DNA of 64,000 nt from Pyrus communis. Its lineage: Eukaryota; Streptophyta; Magnoliopsida; Rosales; Rosaceae. The position numbers were made by a program, and so were the translations under genes. The DNA is taken from the NCBI RefSeq assembly GCF_963583255.1, contig NC_084803.1:25022428-25086427 (forward strand). The letters are read 5' to 3'. Shown here in pieces: positions 33,661-47,046 of this stretch. Below the pieces are notes generated by a model, which made no database searches, was not told the origin of the DNA, and was given only the letters and a program-made list of their open reading frames with translations. Each line of letters begins with the position of its first letter. Positions within the stretch are counted from its first letter, which is position 1.

Positions 33661-36600
33661 CTCCCTCCTAAGTTGGCGCATAGATATCACACATGCCTAA
33701 CTTAACAAGTAAGTCATCAAACTTTCTACTACATACGGCATGAGTAAGGACATCTGCAAGTTGCTCCTAAGAATTCACGAATGGTATCGATACAATCTTC
33801 TTCTCAAGCTTTTCTTAGATAAAATGTCAATCAACCTCCACATGTTTCATTCTATCATGTTGTACTGGATTATTAGTTATATCTCTCGCTGACTTATTAT
33901 CACAATATAATTTCATGGTCTCCTTCAACTTGAAACCAAGACCCCAAATAAGTTTTCGTAACCAAAGGACCTCATAATTTCCCTGAGCCATACCCCTATA
34001 CTCGGCCTCAGCAGATGATCATGATGCCACCTTTTGTTTTCTACTTTGCCATGTAACCAGATTGCCTCCAATAAAAGTAAAATAACCAGAAGTAGACTAC
34101 TTATTAGTTACATCACCTACCTAATCAGCATCGGTAAACCCTTCAATTCCCAAATGCCCATGCCTGCCATACAATATTCATTTCCTTAGTGCAGATTTCA
34201 AATATGCTAAAATAGGCATAACAACAACCATATGATCCACACTTGATGAGTGCATAAATTGACTCACAACACTCAAAATATAGGCGATATCCAGATGAAT
34301 ATAAGCCGAATAAATTAGTCTCCCTACATGTCTCTGATATCTACCTTTATCAACCGGTTTCTGATTCAGATCCAAACACAAATGATGCTTTTCAACAATA
34401 GGAGTGTCTACCGGCTTACATCCCAGCATACTGGTTTCTTTTAATGAATCCAGAACATATTTACGTTTACCTTTAGACTAGTGAGAAACTTGAACTCCAA
34501 GGAAATACTTCAAATCTCCTAAGTTCTTCATCTCAAACTCGGCTGTAAGGTTTCCTTGCAACTTCAAAATCTCATCAGAATCATCTCATGTTATAATCAT
34601 ATCATCTACATAGATAATCAAGGCTATCACTTTATCTAGCCAACATTTTACAATGTGTGATCAGAATGACTCTGACGATACCCATTCTTTCTCATGACTT
34701 GAGTAAACCTATCAAACGATGCACGAGGTAACTGCTTAAGTCCATAGAGTGACTTACGCAACCGACATACTTTGGTATTTGCTTCAGCATCATATGCAGA
34801 AAGAAAATCCATATATACTTCTTCCTCCAAATTCCCATGAAGAAAAGCATTCTTCACATCGAACTGTTTTAAAAGCTAGTCCATATTTGCAGCTAAAGAA
34901 ATAAGAACACATACCTTAGTCATCTTGGCAACTGGAGAGAAAGTTTCCTGGTAATCTACACTATATGTTTCAGTGTATCCTTTAGCCACCAACATTGCTT
35001 TGTACATGTCTATTGATCCACCAGCCTTGTATTTAATTATAAATACCCGCCGACATCCAATTGTCTTTTTCCCTTTTGGTAGCACCATTACTTCCTAGGT
35101 ATTATTTTTTTGTAACCCCAACATCTCTTCATCCATTGCTTTTGTCTGCTTTGGATCTTTTAAAGCTTCCTCCACTCGGGTTGGCACTTGAATAGACTCT
35201 ATAGTGTTCGCTAAGGCTTGACGGTCCGTTGCAAGACTATTCCATGATACATAGTTGGCTATTGGATACATTACTTTCCCTTCTGGAGAAAACCTATTAG
35301 GGGGCACACCTCAATTTTGTCTTGGTGGCAATTTATATTTAGCTCACATCATTATTTGGATTAGTTACATAATCATCTATAATACTTACCTCATGTATAT
35401 TCAAAGAAGACGTATTGGACGACATTGTGGAGCTAAAGAGAGGGGAACACACTAATGGACTCAGCAAGATTCTGTCGTGACTGAGCATAAGACAATTCGA
35501 CCACACACAATGATTGGGCATTATTTCTTGTTGTAGAAACTGACTGAAACTCCCTATGATTCTCGGCAAGAACTGGTTGAAGCTCTGCCTTGTTCTCGAC
35601 AAGAGTTGGCTGAAACTTTGCTATACTGATTTCGGCACATGCAGCCGAGGGTTTTTCGATGGCAGCAGTAGGTGCAACAGGTGCATCTGGATATGTTTCG
35701 AAACCACATCTCCCCTTAGGTCCAACCACCCTAGATCACCAATAGTGCTCTCCTCCTGGTGATCTGAAGTTGAAGGCACTAGGGTGTAAAAATACTCGGA
35801 TTCAGAAAAAGCCACATCCATGGTGACATACATATGCCAAGTCTCAGGATGATAACATTTATACCTTTTTTTGTTGGGATGAAAAACCCACAAAGACACA
35901 CCTTAGGGCACACAGATCCAACTTACTACCATTAATTTTTTGAATATGAACATAAGCCACACACCCAAATACTCGAGGGGTGAGAGTATTAGTAAGCACC
36001 ACCAAAGCATGTTGAGTGAGAACTTGGAAGGCTATTTGGAACCTAATAACCTGAGACAGCATACGGTTAATCACATATACGGCATGGGTAATAACTTCAG
36101 GCCAAAAATGCTTAGGAACGGATGCATCAATAAGCAATGCCTGAGGAATTTCCAAAAGATGACTATTTTTCCTCTTAGTAACCCTGTTTTTGTTATAAGG
36201 TATGAGGGCACATTGTTTCATGGAGAATTCCTTGGTCACAGAGAAATTCTAATAACTCAAAATTAATGTATTCACATCCATTGTCAGAACAGAGAACTTT
36301 AATAACTGAAGAATATTGCGTCTGAATCATCTAAGAGAAAGATCGAAACACCATACCAACATCACTCTTAGTTTTTAACACATATAGCCAAGTCATACGA
36401 GTCCAATCGTCAACAAATGTAACAAATCATTTAATTCAGGAATGAGTAACAACTAGATAAGGCCCCCAAACATTAGAATGCATAAGATCAAAGAGAAATG
36501 ATCTTTGATTCATACTAGAAGGAAATGAAGCACGATGGCTTTTAGTAAGAATACATACTTCACAATGTAAGTATGATTCACTTATTCCACTAAATAGACT

Positions 36601-38309
36601 AGGCAACATACGCCTTAAATGCCCAAGAGATGCATGGCCCAATCAGCGATGCAATAACCATACTTCTTGTAAATTATTAGCACGAGATGCTCGAACCGCA
36701 TTAGCTCTACTAGGAATGACGTCATCCACATAGTACAACACCTCTCTCTTAGTGCCATGCCTAATTATCTCCTTCATCTGAATATCTTAAAGTAGACCAA
36801 AAGACGGATACATTAGAACAACACAATCCAATTGTTCAGTAACCTGTGGTATTGATAATAAATGATGTGATAAAGATGGAACAAGTAAGCAGCGATGTAA
36901 AGGAAAAGAGGGTGTGAGATACACGGTGTCAGGGCTAACAACAGGTGCAATGGTACCATTGGCAATTGCCACACATTTTCTATGAGACGTTGCCATATAT
37001 TGAAACACATTCTTATCATATGTAATATGATCCATTGCACCAGAGTCCAGAATCCAACTTATATGATGCTCAGTGTCTGAGGCTAAAATAATACACCCTA
37101 TAGTACCTGTGTTTGAGGACGAGTCACAATGTGTAGTACGATGGAGCAAGGGAGGCACAGCCTCTTTAGCAATTAGTGTGGCAGTAGCAAGGGAGGCACG
37201 ACTTCCATTTGTCCAGCACTTACATGCTACTTAGCACGCAATTTTTTCTTAAATTTTGGAAACTAATTAGGTACCCCATGCTTCAAAAACATGTCTTTTC
37301 AGTATAGTGGGTTTACTCGCACAAAGTACACTTTAAATCATCTTTGTTTTCTCGTGTAAAAGGACAAGAATTCGATGATGAATTAGAATAATTAGTATGA
37401 CGGAAAATGGCAGGTGGCTAAGATACTAAAGCCATCGATGATGTCCCTCTTTGGTTGTTCACGTTACTCCCACCCATCATAATGGCATGTCGTTATGTTT
37501 CATGCCTAATAACAAAAAACACAAACATAGTCCAGTTGGATTTCTTTATGAAGTGTGTTAAAATCAATAGCACATTCCATCTTGATTGATCTTCGTTGAT
37601 CTAACTCTTGACAAACAGACTTGAGGTCAGCATAATACACACTAACATGATGACCTTCTTGACGAAGTTGAAACAATTTTACCTTCAACTCATAAATTTG
37701 AGAAATATCAGAGTCGTCATAATATGTTTGAGCAACCTCTTCCCATACTTCTTTAGTCGTACGAAGGTGAATGAAAAATCCCATAATAGCAAGCTCTATA
37801 TAATTGATCAACCACTTTTTCACTATTGCATTCCCAGTCTTCCACGTCTCATACGCAACACTGTCATCTCCAGGTTCCATGATACTCCCTGTTATGAACC
37901 CCTTTTTACCACATTCAGCGATGGGCATCTTTAATACCTTGGACCAAAAAGGATAGTTTGATCCGTTGAGTTTCAAAATATTTGATATGACGGAAACATC
38001 ATTCTGAATAACCACGGAGCTTAAAGTTAAATTGTTGGTTTGTGTTCAAGGACCACCCTCCAGCTTCAGGCCTAAGTTGTCTTCTATACTTGTCATTCTG
38101 ACTAACAGAAAATAGGTTTACAGCAACACAAAGTATACGGCATAACATTGTACCACAGAAGCAAGAATTGTACTGTTGCATTCCTACTAAAACATAGACT
38201 AACTTATTACTGCATAAGAAACACAGGAACAAGATCAACCAAGTACCACATGGAAGTGGAAATTTTTTTTCTACAGGTTAGGATTAGGGCAAACCAGGCT
38301 CGGATGCCA
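33661..38309 (-). pseudogene. Ty1/copia gag-pol, broken
   Basis: Minus-strand order: gag of UBN2 type (38015-37506, 'LNGSNYPFWSKVLKM'), protease with 'WILDSGAMDHIT' (near 37060), GAG-pre-integrase (36642-36436), integrase C-terminal part (36239-35859), reverse transcriptase (35307-34600: 'SPVAKMTKV', 'LHGNLEEEVYM', 'SLYGLKQLPRA' and a YVDD motif at about 34610), RNase H (34429-34178), ending in the usual 'KLGM..iYAPT'-like tail near 33680. This is the Ty1/copia order. Stops and frameshifts interrupt every domain, but the YVDD and protease Asp motifs are retained, so the decay is moderate. Confidence 0.88.
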
Positions 38310-38506
38310 AATAGAATTATCAGAGAAACGGCCTAAAGAACCACTTCCAACAACACTGATATTATCTCCAACTTGATAACTACCACTTATACAATCCGTC
38401 AAGTGTGGGGTTTTATGACAATAAGCCTTGGTATTAGTTGGAGTGGGATTAGGGTATTTAAACTGTTCTTTTGTCATTGATATGGTGGATGTGGGACATT
38501 TCAACA
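38310..38506 (-). repeat. TRIM 5' LTR (outer right)
   Basis: It matches 33107-33303. On its left is the copia primer site (minus TGGCATCCGAGCC, 38297-38309), not the TRIM interior. Followed by ACTCC. Confidence 0.88.
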
Positions 38507-39227
38507 ACTCCAATGCTTTCTTTGATCTTTTTCTATAGATGCATTGCCTCGTTCGACCATATTTGGCAGCCACATTACATTGCAGACCGAATTTGACGAT
38601 CACGCCACACTGGGCAATGAGATATGGTGTTCACGCTGCACTATATGACGAGATTGGTTAATTTCATCACATTAGGCATCTAACATGGTAGCTCTGCTAC
38701 CATGTGACCTTGAGTCTGGCAGATGACTAATTTGGTGAAAGGACTTAACATATATGTCATCATTAGCAACTAGATTTGGTTTTTTGTGCCTTTTTAGGTG
38801 ACTGGAACTATCAATTTCGCTGTTTGGGGATTTAGACGTGGTGGTTCTGCTGCCCTAAACCTTAGTTTTGGCGGTCTCGCTGCTTCTCATGGACTCATGT
38901 AGTGGCAGACTCCACTAGAATAGATAGGCTACATGTAACCATGGCCTGACTGCCCTAACATGCGATGCAATGGGTTAGGATATTTTGTTGTCTCACATAG
39001 CAAGTGATATGGTCGCACTATAGCATTGGCTAGATATGGTATTCACACTTGAGCAATAAGTATGTGGTTTCATCTGCCAACGATGACTTTATGTGATCTT
39101 GCTCCTCAGTGATAACTTTATGTGGCCTCGCTATTCGGTGACTGGTTGTAGTCGTTGATACGAATCTATTGTGTCTATCCTCTTTGTGATAAATTTGTGT
39201 AGGTAGCATTTGTGGTAGCCGTGTAAG
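38507..39227. other. noncoding flank with degenerate GC-richer repeats
   Basis: Loosely repeated phrases such as GGTCTCGCTGC, TGGCCTCGCTATTCGGTGA and TGATCTTGCTCCTC occur here. Similar wording occurs left of the composite (32940-33090), so the composite probably interrupted one older repeat. No gene recognised. Confidence 0.4.
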
Positions 39228-42200
39228 TAGGGATGGTAATTTAATCCGTCAAACCCGATCCCCGCAGGTAACCGACCCAAAAAGTTATGTTTTAGGGATC
39301 AAATTTCGGGTTTTTAACGGTTATGGGTAATGTTTAGTAAATTTTTTGGTTTCGAGTTCGATTATGGTTATAGAGGTATCTGCTCCGAACCCGTACCCAA
39401 ACCCACCCCATTTTCATTTTTATAAAAGGATGAAATCCCTATTTTTTTTCTCCAGTAACTTTAATACTCCATCAATTGAGGGATTCTGGGAGACTCCAAA
39501 GCTCATGAGCGTCCAGACTTCAAAGGTGTCTAACTTTATTCCAAAATTTTTAATGCTTTCAATCAATCATGGAATCTAGAAGAACTCAAAGGTCAGAAAA
39601 GATGGTTCAAAACTTCAATTTTGGGAAGAAAAACCTATTTGTTTTCTCTTACAAATTAGCAGCAGGAAATATTGCTTCAAGCCTTCTTGATTGGATCAGG
39701 TACTCTGAAAGTCAAGGCATTCCTAATATTTGTGTACTTGTTAAAGTATCTAAACACTTGTGTACTTGTTTAATTATTTGGTTCTTTCTTGTTTAATTAA
39801 TTAGTTTGTTGTTAATTTTTATTCTTTTAATTTTATTTGTAGCAATCCACTATGACTAAAAGGAAATTCGTTCTCAACAATCTGATCCAATGGATTCTAA
39901 TCAAGAATCTCAAGTGTTCAGATCCAAGAAATACCAAATCACACTACTCAGCCCCAAATATACATGTATTGTAAAAAGAAACTTGGTGGGGAAACCGTAA
40001 ACAGCACCAACCATTTGCAAAATCATTTAAAGGTATGTGTGTATCAGAAACAAAAAAGATTGAAGCAAACATTGACACAAATTAGAGGAGATGGAAAAGT
40101 AGAGCTCTATCCATTTGATCAAGAAACTACAAGGAGAGAGCTTGCTATAATGATAATATTACATAAGTACCCTCCTTCCATAGTGGAGCATTTTGGATTT
40201 CGAAGGTTCATGAGTATTGTTCGACCGCTATTCAAGTTGGTGTCAAGAAACACAATCAAGATTGATATTTTAAAGTTTTTGATTATGAAAGGTCCAAAAC
40301 AATGCAATTGTTGGACAAGATAAAAGGGAATTGCTATAACTACTGATATGTAGACTGTAAATAACTAGAAAAGGGGATACATAGTGATTACAACACATTT
40401 TATTGATGATTCTTGGTTGTTGCAGAGCTGAATTATAAGGTAATTTTTTTATATTATTATCTTGTTCATTTAACTTCTAATTTTAGGATTGCTCAGAGAC
40501 AAAAAACAGAGACTTAGACTTTTGATTCCGAAAACATAAAACCATAAATTATAGGTAGATATAGTACAAAGTATCTAATACAAAAATAAGTCCAAAGTTT
40601 GAAGAAAACAATATTTCATATCTTTTGCATCATCCTTGCCCAAGGTATCAATACCTAATCTAAAACAACTAAGCAACCTAGCCAATTTACTAAGATGGTG
40701 ATCATTGTTGTACCATATTTCAGAGGGGTTCCCATGTCAAGATTGGTAGTTTCATAAGGTGTTTTTCAAATTTTTGTGTGATTGCGAATCTAAAAGGTAG
40801 ATGGCATAAAACTTGATTGGATTCTTTTTAGTAATTATTTTTCTTATAATTTTTTCTTCAGGTTTATCTATGTACCTTGTCCCCATACTGCTGAGACATT
40901 TACAGATGCTTTGATGTGTTGGTTGCTAGATTGGAACCTTGATCGTAAGCTTTCTACCTTAACTGTTGATAATTGTACTACGAATGATTCCATGATAAAA
41001 AAATGCTTGAAAAGCTTTCTACTCACTTTTGCTAGCTAGAAGAATTTTTCATATGCGTTGTTGTGCGCATATATTAAATTTGATTGTTAAGGATGGCTTG
41101 AAAGTGATTGGTAGCGGTGTTGAGAAAATTCGTGATAGTTGCTTATTAGTCAACAACACAAAAGAGAAAGGAAAAGTTTGAAGAGGCAGCACGTCAATTA
41201 AAAATTCCAAGCACAAAGAAGTTGGTGCTTGATTGTAAGACTCGATGGAATTCCACATTTTTTATGATTCAAACTGGCTTGATCTACAATGATGTTTTTT
41301 ATCGTTTAAAACAATGAGAAACACAATATAAGTGTTTGCCGGAGGAGAAAGATTGGTTGATGGGAAAAGAGACTTGTGAGAAGATGAAATTGTTTTATAA
41401 TATCTTAGAGTTGTTCTCAGGAACTAAATACCCCACTACCAATCTTTATTTTCCAAAAATCTATGAGATTATAATTTCATTGTCTCGGTGGCTTAACACT
41501 CCATATGATGAAATAAAACATATGGCAGCTAACATGATTGAGAAGTTTGATAAGTATTGGAGTGTACTTAATGAAGTAATGGCTATAACAACTGTTTTCG
41601 ATCCCAGATTCAAGATGAAGTTGATTGAATATTTTTTTCCTCTCATCTATGGAAAAAGTGCTTCAAGTGAAATTGAGAAAATTCACAACATTTGTTATGA
41701 ATTGGTCAAATAGTGTGGGTCCAATCACAATTCCAACATGGGGTCTCAAACATCATTTGCTTCTTCATCACACTTGAATTTTTTTGAATTTGAAGATATT
41801 GATCCTTTAATGGATAACTATGATCGTTTTGTGTCTAGTACGACGACCACAGATGATGTGAAGTCAGAACTTGATCACTATTTGGATGAGACTGTTTTGC
41901 CTGAACATCTAACTTAGACATTTTGTGTGGAAATCAAATGTGACTAAGTATCCAATGTCTACAGTTGCTTCTGAGTCGGCTTTTAGTACTAGTGGGAGGT
42001 TTGTAAGTCCCCACAGTAATAGACTTCATCCGAAGACGTTAGAAGTTCTAATATGTGCTCAAGATTGGTCATGGAATGAAATAAAAGGTACTCAAACTCT
42101 TAATATTCTCTGCCTTTTATTATATTTTTTGCTCTTATGTACTAAATCTACTCTATTAATGTACTTTCAATTTACAAACTAATGTAAGTTTGCTCTTTTA

Positions 42201-42926
42201 TAAACAACTTCATCTTCTGATGAACATACTAGCTTTTGCTCAAACTTTGAGGATATGTATGTGGATGAGGTAAGTATTGGTAATCATGCATATTATATTT
42301 TTGTTACTGAATAGTTACATACATTGAATTATGCATATTAAATTTTTGTAACTGAATATTTTTTAAATCATGCTTATTTCTTTTTCATTGTTTTCATTGC
42401 AGGGGTTATGTGAAGATGGTCGTGAGGGAGGAACTGGAACATCATGAATTATGGCTGCTTGTTTTGTGGACACAAGAAAAATATTGGTTGTTATTAAGTT
42501 ACGTGGGCAAGGCATTAGATGGAGCATTTTGTATTTCTTTTCTTTTTCGCTCCTGAATTTCTTGTTTTTGCTAGAGTATATTGAATTATGATCAAATTTT
42601 CCAGAACATCTAAGTATTGTTGTTATGCTTTCAAGATTTCAATTTGAAAGTGGTTGATGTTTGGATATGACCCTTATAGTGTCCATTCTGTTTGTTTATG
42701 AATCACTGTTTAATTAGTTAAATTTTAGCAAGCGTGTTGTAACACTTGCTTAATTTTTCATAAGAATGAAATATCATAAATTCATAATGGGGAATCTGTT
42801 ACCCGATGGGTTCGGTTACGGGGAATACCCGTTCGGATTTTTTACAGTTTCGGGTATGGGGAAAACAAACGGATTCGGTTATGAGGATAGCACATCTGAA
42901 CCCAATCCGCCCCATTGCCATCCCTA
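39228..42926 (+). mobile_element. hAT DNA transposon, decayed
   Basis: Terminal inverted repeats are TAGGGATGGTAAT at the left and, in reverse complement, TAGGGATGGCAAT at the right. The flanks CGTGTAAG and CGTTAAGG look like an 8-bp target duplication that has since changed by an indel. The interior encodes a BED-finger hAT transposase of RICESLEEPER/ZBED type in fragments. Both subterminal regions are rich in GGGT/ACCC words (CGGGTTTTTAACGG, CCCGATGGGTTCGG), as is common for transposase-binding ends. Confidence 0.85.
39905..42090 (+). pseudogene. hAT transposase (RICESLEEPER-like), broken
   Basis: Segments in order: BED zinc finger, 'YCKKKLGGETVNSTNHLQNHL' with the C..C part and H..H/C part (39964-40050); the N-terminal catalytic region around 40320-40430 ('ITT' and 'YIVITTHFIDDSW'); an apparent GT-AG intron at about 40440-40860 ending TTTCTTCAG; then 'VPCPHTAETFTDAL' and 'LTVDNCTTND' (40865-40990); the hAT-like RNase-H middle (41336-41713, 'ITTVFDPRFKMKLIEYFF'); and the C-terminal dimerisation domain (41925-42090, 'YPMSTVASESAFSTSGR'). 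Several stops, for example at 40321 and near 41037, make it non-functional as it stands. Confidence 0.85.
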
Positions 42927-44724
42927 CGTTAAGGGTTTACATAAGTTATTTGTTTGAGCATATTCACTTCAAATCAATTTCTTGGTTATTTTTGCTTGAA
43001 GCAATAGGGTTTACTGAAGTATCACTGTATCGCTTCCTGTAAAAAAAAAATATATAAAAATTAAAAAAAAAATCTAACTCACTTTGATTATAAAACAAAA
43101 CAAAAAATACAAACAAACCAGAATATCTATCTAGCTAGTTAATAAATCCTTTTGACTCAGCAATGACATGTACATGCGATTAAAGGCAAAGAAGGATCTT
43201 GGATCTTAGTTAATGAGGGCCCTCACACTACCTGAATCTCTTCAATGGTCCAATCACTAATATGGCGTTCGTGTGTAATCTTATCCTCAAATGATGGATA
43301 CTTCATCGGGTAATTAAGGCTAAAATCTAATCCAAGTCCCTTTAGAGACTTGCATGTTCTTTGCTGGTTTTCTTTTGCTTGCAAGATATATCAGTGTTTA
43401 TCCAGTCGGAATTAATATGCTTATTTATACTAGATGCAGAAATTAGCCCAAAAAGTGCATTAGTGCCAAAATGCCAACTTATGGAACATATATCATGTTA
43501 TCTTTCATTTAATTTACTGTTTGCAGCATTTTTAGTGTTCTTCTAGCTTTCTTAAAGGATTTATATTAATTATAATATCATGTTATATTTACATTTATTA
43601 TATTTTCAAATCGAATTCTAAACACTAAATCTCAAAGCAATTTACGTTTATGGATATACAGGTAGATACAAGCACCAAAATCACAACCGAGACTCCGTTT
43701 TTCCCAATTTTGCATGGTCAATGCACCTTGAAAAAAATCTCAAAGCAATAAAGCACCTAATCTTTCTTACAAGTTACAAGTTAGGCGGCTTATTCTTGTG
43801 AGATTTAAATAACATTGCACGATTTAAATAATGTACACAATCAAAACTTATTTATTTGTACGTTGTTTCTTATTGTGCGGATCTAAAGTGTTGTCTTGCA
43901 TGGGATAATGAGAATGTAAGGAGTTGAGTTACTCTTTTACTCCCAATTAACATTAGGGTGGGACATTGATATTTTCTATGGCTTCGTGGTATTTGAGCAT
44001 GTTAGTTTATGAGTGGAAACGAACTCATATATGTTAAGTATGTTTTTCGATTGAGTATCACCACACATAATGGGACTTGTGACAAGAGACCTTGCATGAA
44101 TTTATGAATAGGTAAGCTACTTTCACTATTTCCACTTAACTTTGAGGTTAAATGTCAACTTCCTTCACGTAAGCTTCAACAGATAGCAAAAAAGTGTCAT
44201 TTATGTGTGCGCGCGCGTGTTTTTTTTTTTTTTTTTTTTTTTTTTTCCGGTTATGTTGAAGGAAGTGACCAATATGTATCCTACTTGGCCAATTACCGAT
44301 ATTATCTCACAACCTTAGGTAATAACTCTAAGGACTTTGCTAGTTTGTTAACAGAACGGCTGCTTAGTCGAATCACATAACATTAAAAGATAAACAGATA
44401 ATGAAAGATTTTTTTCGATAGGATTAGGCACGTCTTTATGATTTGTTGTGTACCAATAAAGAGAGATAAATTAAATTTGGATAGAGAGAGAAATAAGATA
44501 ATTACATTTACAAACTTGCCAGATTACATATATATATTCCTTGTACAGGATAGTCACAAAATGTACAAGGCATTGAAGCCAAGAAAAGTTGCAATTCTTT
44601 TTCTTTTTCTTGAGCTTTTCCAAACTTAACCTCAAAAAGTAAATTACATTATCTGCTAAATTAACCACCCCTTTGGACAATTCTTGGAAGGGTGCATTCG
44701 AATATATTTATATCTTCAAACTCT
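42927..44724. other. noncoding region downstream of TPP
   Basis: AT-rich, no gene found. It includes a GTGTGCGCGCGCGTG plus T-tract (44205-44246). The right part should contain the TPP 3' UTR (the gene runs leftwards and stops at 44725), but no clear polyadenylation signal was fixed. Confidence 0.5.
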
Positions 44725-44831
44725 TTACAGCATAGCATGGGATCGTACTGTTTTTCGTTTCCACTCAACCAATCTCTGAAGAAAGTCCATAACCTTTGCA
44801 AAATAATTAACAAATAAAGTTAACTCTAAAG

Positions 44832-44872
<41 letters not shown>

Positions 44873-46230
44873 TAAATTCATAAAAATTAGAATAAGCCAA
44901 AAACATGAAGAAAAAAGAAACCCAACCAATGAAATCAAATGAAGATATACAATAGTACAACAATACACTGATCACTCACCTCAGCCGGTTCTTGTAAAGA
45001 ATAAGTGGCGTTGGTTTCCTTGGGAATTTTTGAGACGAGAATGCCAAAACCTTGTCCTCTTTCTCTTAATACCTTGAATGCATCCTCATCCGTTCGATCA
45101 TCTCCAATATATACAGGAAATACATCGGTGCATTTGGCATATCCTACATATTCAAGGATAATTACTACCTCGATTAATTTGTCGATGAGAAGAGAAAAAG
45201 CATCGCACATGATTGTAATATTAATTTTTTTTGACAATATTACTGTTAGAAAATAAAATAATGAGAGGGGTAGTTTTCTTCTAGGACTGCATATATTCCA
45301 ACTACCGATGCAAAGTTAGAGTAGTATAAAAAAATTTAGAATACAGTCCAATGCAAATATACTCACCGAGTGACTCTAGTAGAAATTCAAGAGCCTTCCC
45401 TTTGTCCCATTTGATGGTAGGACGGATTTCTAAGACCTGCATTAGACAATTAGCAATATTGAAAGTGAGATACAAATCCCATTTACACCACATATATTAC
45501 TAAATTGACCAACAAGAAAAAAAGAAGTTAAATTAATAAACCAAAACGAAACTTCAAGATTCAAGATTGTCTGGATGGCAAGTAGATGTCATAACATAAA
45601 CTTACCTTTCTTCCTTGGGTAAGTCTGAGCATTGGGTACTCCTTCAGAACTGACCTAACTTGCAGCGACAGTTCATTCCATTTCTGTCACGTCATGTGTT
45701 AAATATATTAATAAAGTGAATTGAAATAAATCAATATATATTTTTCTCATGAACCAGTTGTTATAATCAAGTGAATACCTTTTCATCAACACATCGAAAG
45801 TGCACAGAGAGACAGAACTTGTTGTTCTCCACTTTGGCTCCAGGAGTTGATTTGGTCTTGTCAACAAGCAATTTGTAAACCTCATCTATCATTGGAAGAA
45901 ACTCACTTGCTGGTTGGCAGAGAACACCTTGACTACCCTGAAGAGTAATTAAAAATAAATAAAATATTTATAAAAAAAAAAATTGAATAAAAGATTGTAA
46001 TAGTGATAATTGTTATATTTTATTTCTTTTTAGTGGGAAGGAGATTAGGGTGACACTGATAATACAGTACAAGCACACACTCACTTTCATGTATTTGGAG
46101 CCTTTTGCTGGACCTTTAATGTCCATGCCATGGCTACCAGCATAGTACAGCTCTGCCAATCTTACAAATTTGTAGACCTACAGTTCACAATTTCCAGAAA
46201 CAAAATATAAAGTTAATCAAGCAAAACTGG

Positions 46231-46278
<48 letters not shown>

Positions 46279-47044
46279 AAAAAATGCAGTAAAAGATATG
46301 TAAGTAGTGACTAAAAGGAGCTTGAAAATAAATGTAATACCTTATCTCTGCATCTTCCACTCACTATGGCTGTGGGAAAAGATCTAGCAACTTTCTTCAC
46401 TGTCTTTCTCATCTGTGTTTTTTACACTAAAGTTAAGAAACATGGACCGGATAGAAAACAAGAAAGAAAAGAAGGATAAGACTGAAAGATGATATATACA
46501 TATATATATGTATACACTTACTGCATCAGACATGAAAGCTTGATCTGGGTCTTCAACTATGGGTGACAGTGTGCCGTCGTAGTCCAAAAACATGACTATT
46601 TGCTTCCCTTTTGAAGCATCGATAATCTGCTCAAACATGTCCAAGGCCGATGGGTGCTGATGCTGTTTTTGTATTTTACCAATATTACAAAATTAGAACC
46701 TAATATTTTCTATTAATTTGATCTTGACCTGGTAAATAAGACAAATTTTGCAAAATGGAACTCACAATCCAATTTTCTTTCAGAAAAGATGAGGACTTTA
46801 GATGGGTGGGAGAGGAAGCTCTCATTGAGTCCACCCAAGAGTTGATTCTTTCAGCTCCATTGAAACTGTCAAGGTTCTTCAAGTTCACGAACCTCCTTCG
46901 AGAAATGGAGATGTACCCTGGAGGTCCCACAGGAGGCTTTTCGGCCACCGCCGTGAAAATGGAAGAGTTGGCCACATCCACCGATATCGCCATGTTCATG
47001 ACTTCGGCATCGGGGTGGGAAACTACCACATTCTGCTTCGTCAT
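44725..47044 (-). CDS. TPP: trehalose-6-phosphate phosphatase, TPPI/TPPJ-like
   Basis: It dephosphorylates trehalose 6-phosphate to trehalose, the second step of trehalose synthesis, and so lowers the sugar signal Tre6P. Nine coding exons (minus): 47044-46766, 46662-46522, 46412-46341, 46177-46085, 45937-45779, 45683-45606, 45436-45367, 45143-44980, 44793-44725. All introns are GT-AG, and the joined frame is open for 374 codons, the usual plant TPP length. HAD-phosphatase motifs are intact: LDYDGT (nucleophile Asp120, Asp122), IVSGR (Ser158), SHGMDIKGP (about 179-187), the Lys region IKWDKGK (282-288) and [12 protein letters not shown] (about 309-320). The N-terminal extension with '[18 protein letters not shown]' is shared with Arabidopsis TPPI/J. 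It appears functional. Whether it is I or J needs a tree. Confidence 0.95.
44834..44870. repeat. (AT)n microsatellite in TPP intron 8
   Basis: About 37 bp of pure AT repeat in the last intron (44794-44979). Confidence 0.95.
46231..46276. repeat. A46 homopolymer in TPP intron 3
   Basis: 46 consecutive A on the + strand (T on the transcript) inside intron 46178-46340. The length is prone to sequencing error and polymorphism. Confidence 0.95.
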
Positions 47045-47046
47045 AT

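Larger units (their letters stand above)
33107..38506 (-). mobile_element. composite TRIM / Ty1-copia element
   Basis: Order on the + strand: TRIM LTR (33107-33303), TRIM polypurine tract and short interior, primer site (33475-33487), copia LTR (33488-33660), copia polypurine tract and gag-pol (33661-38296), primer site (38297-38309), TRIM LTR (38310-38506). All parts read on the minus strand. The two outer LTRs are 197 bp each and flanked by GCTCC and ACTCC, a 5-bp duplication with one change. The copia LTR occurs only once, and copia's 5' side ends on a TRIM LTR. The whole therefore equals a TRIM into which a one-LTR copia unit was added exactly at the primer-site/LTR junction. Confidence 0.8.
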
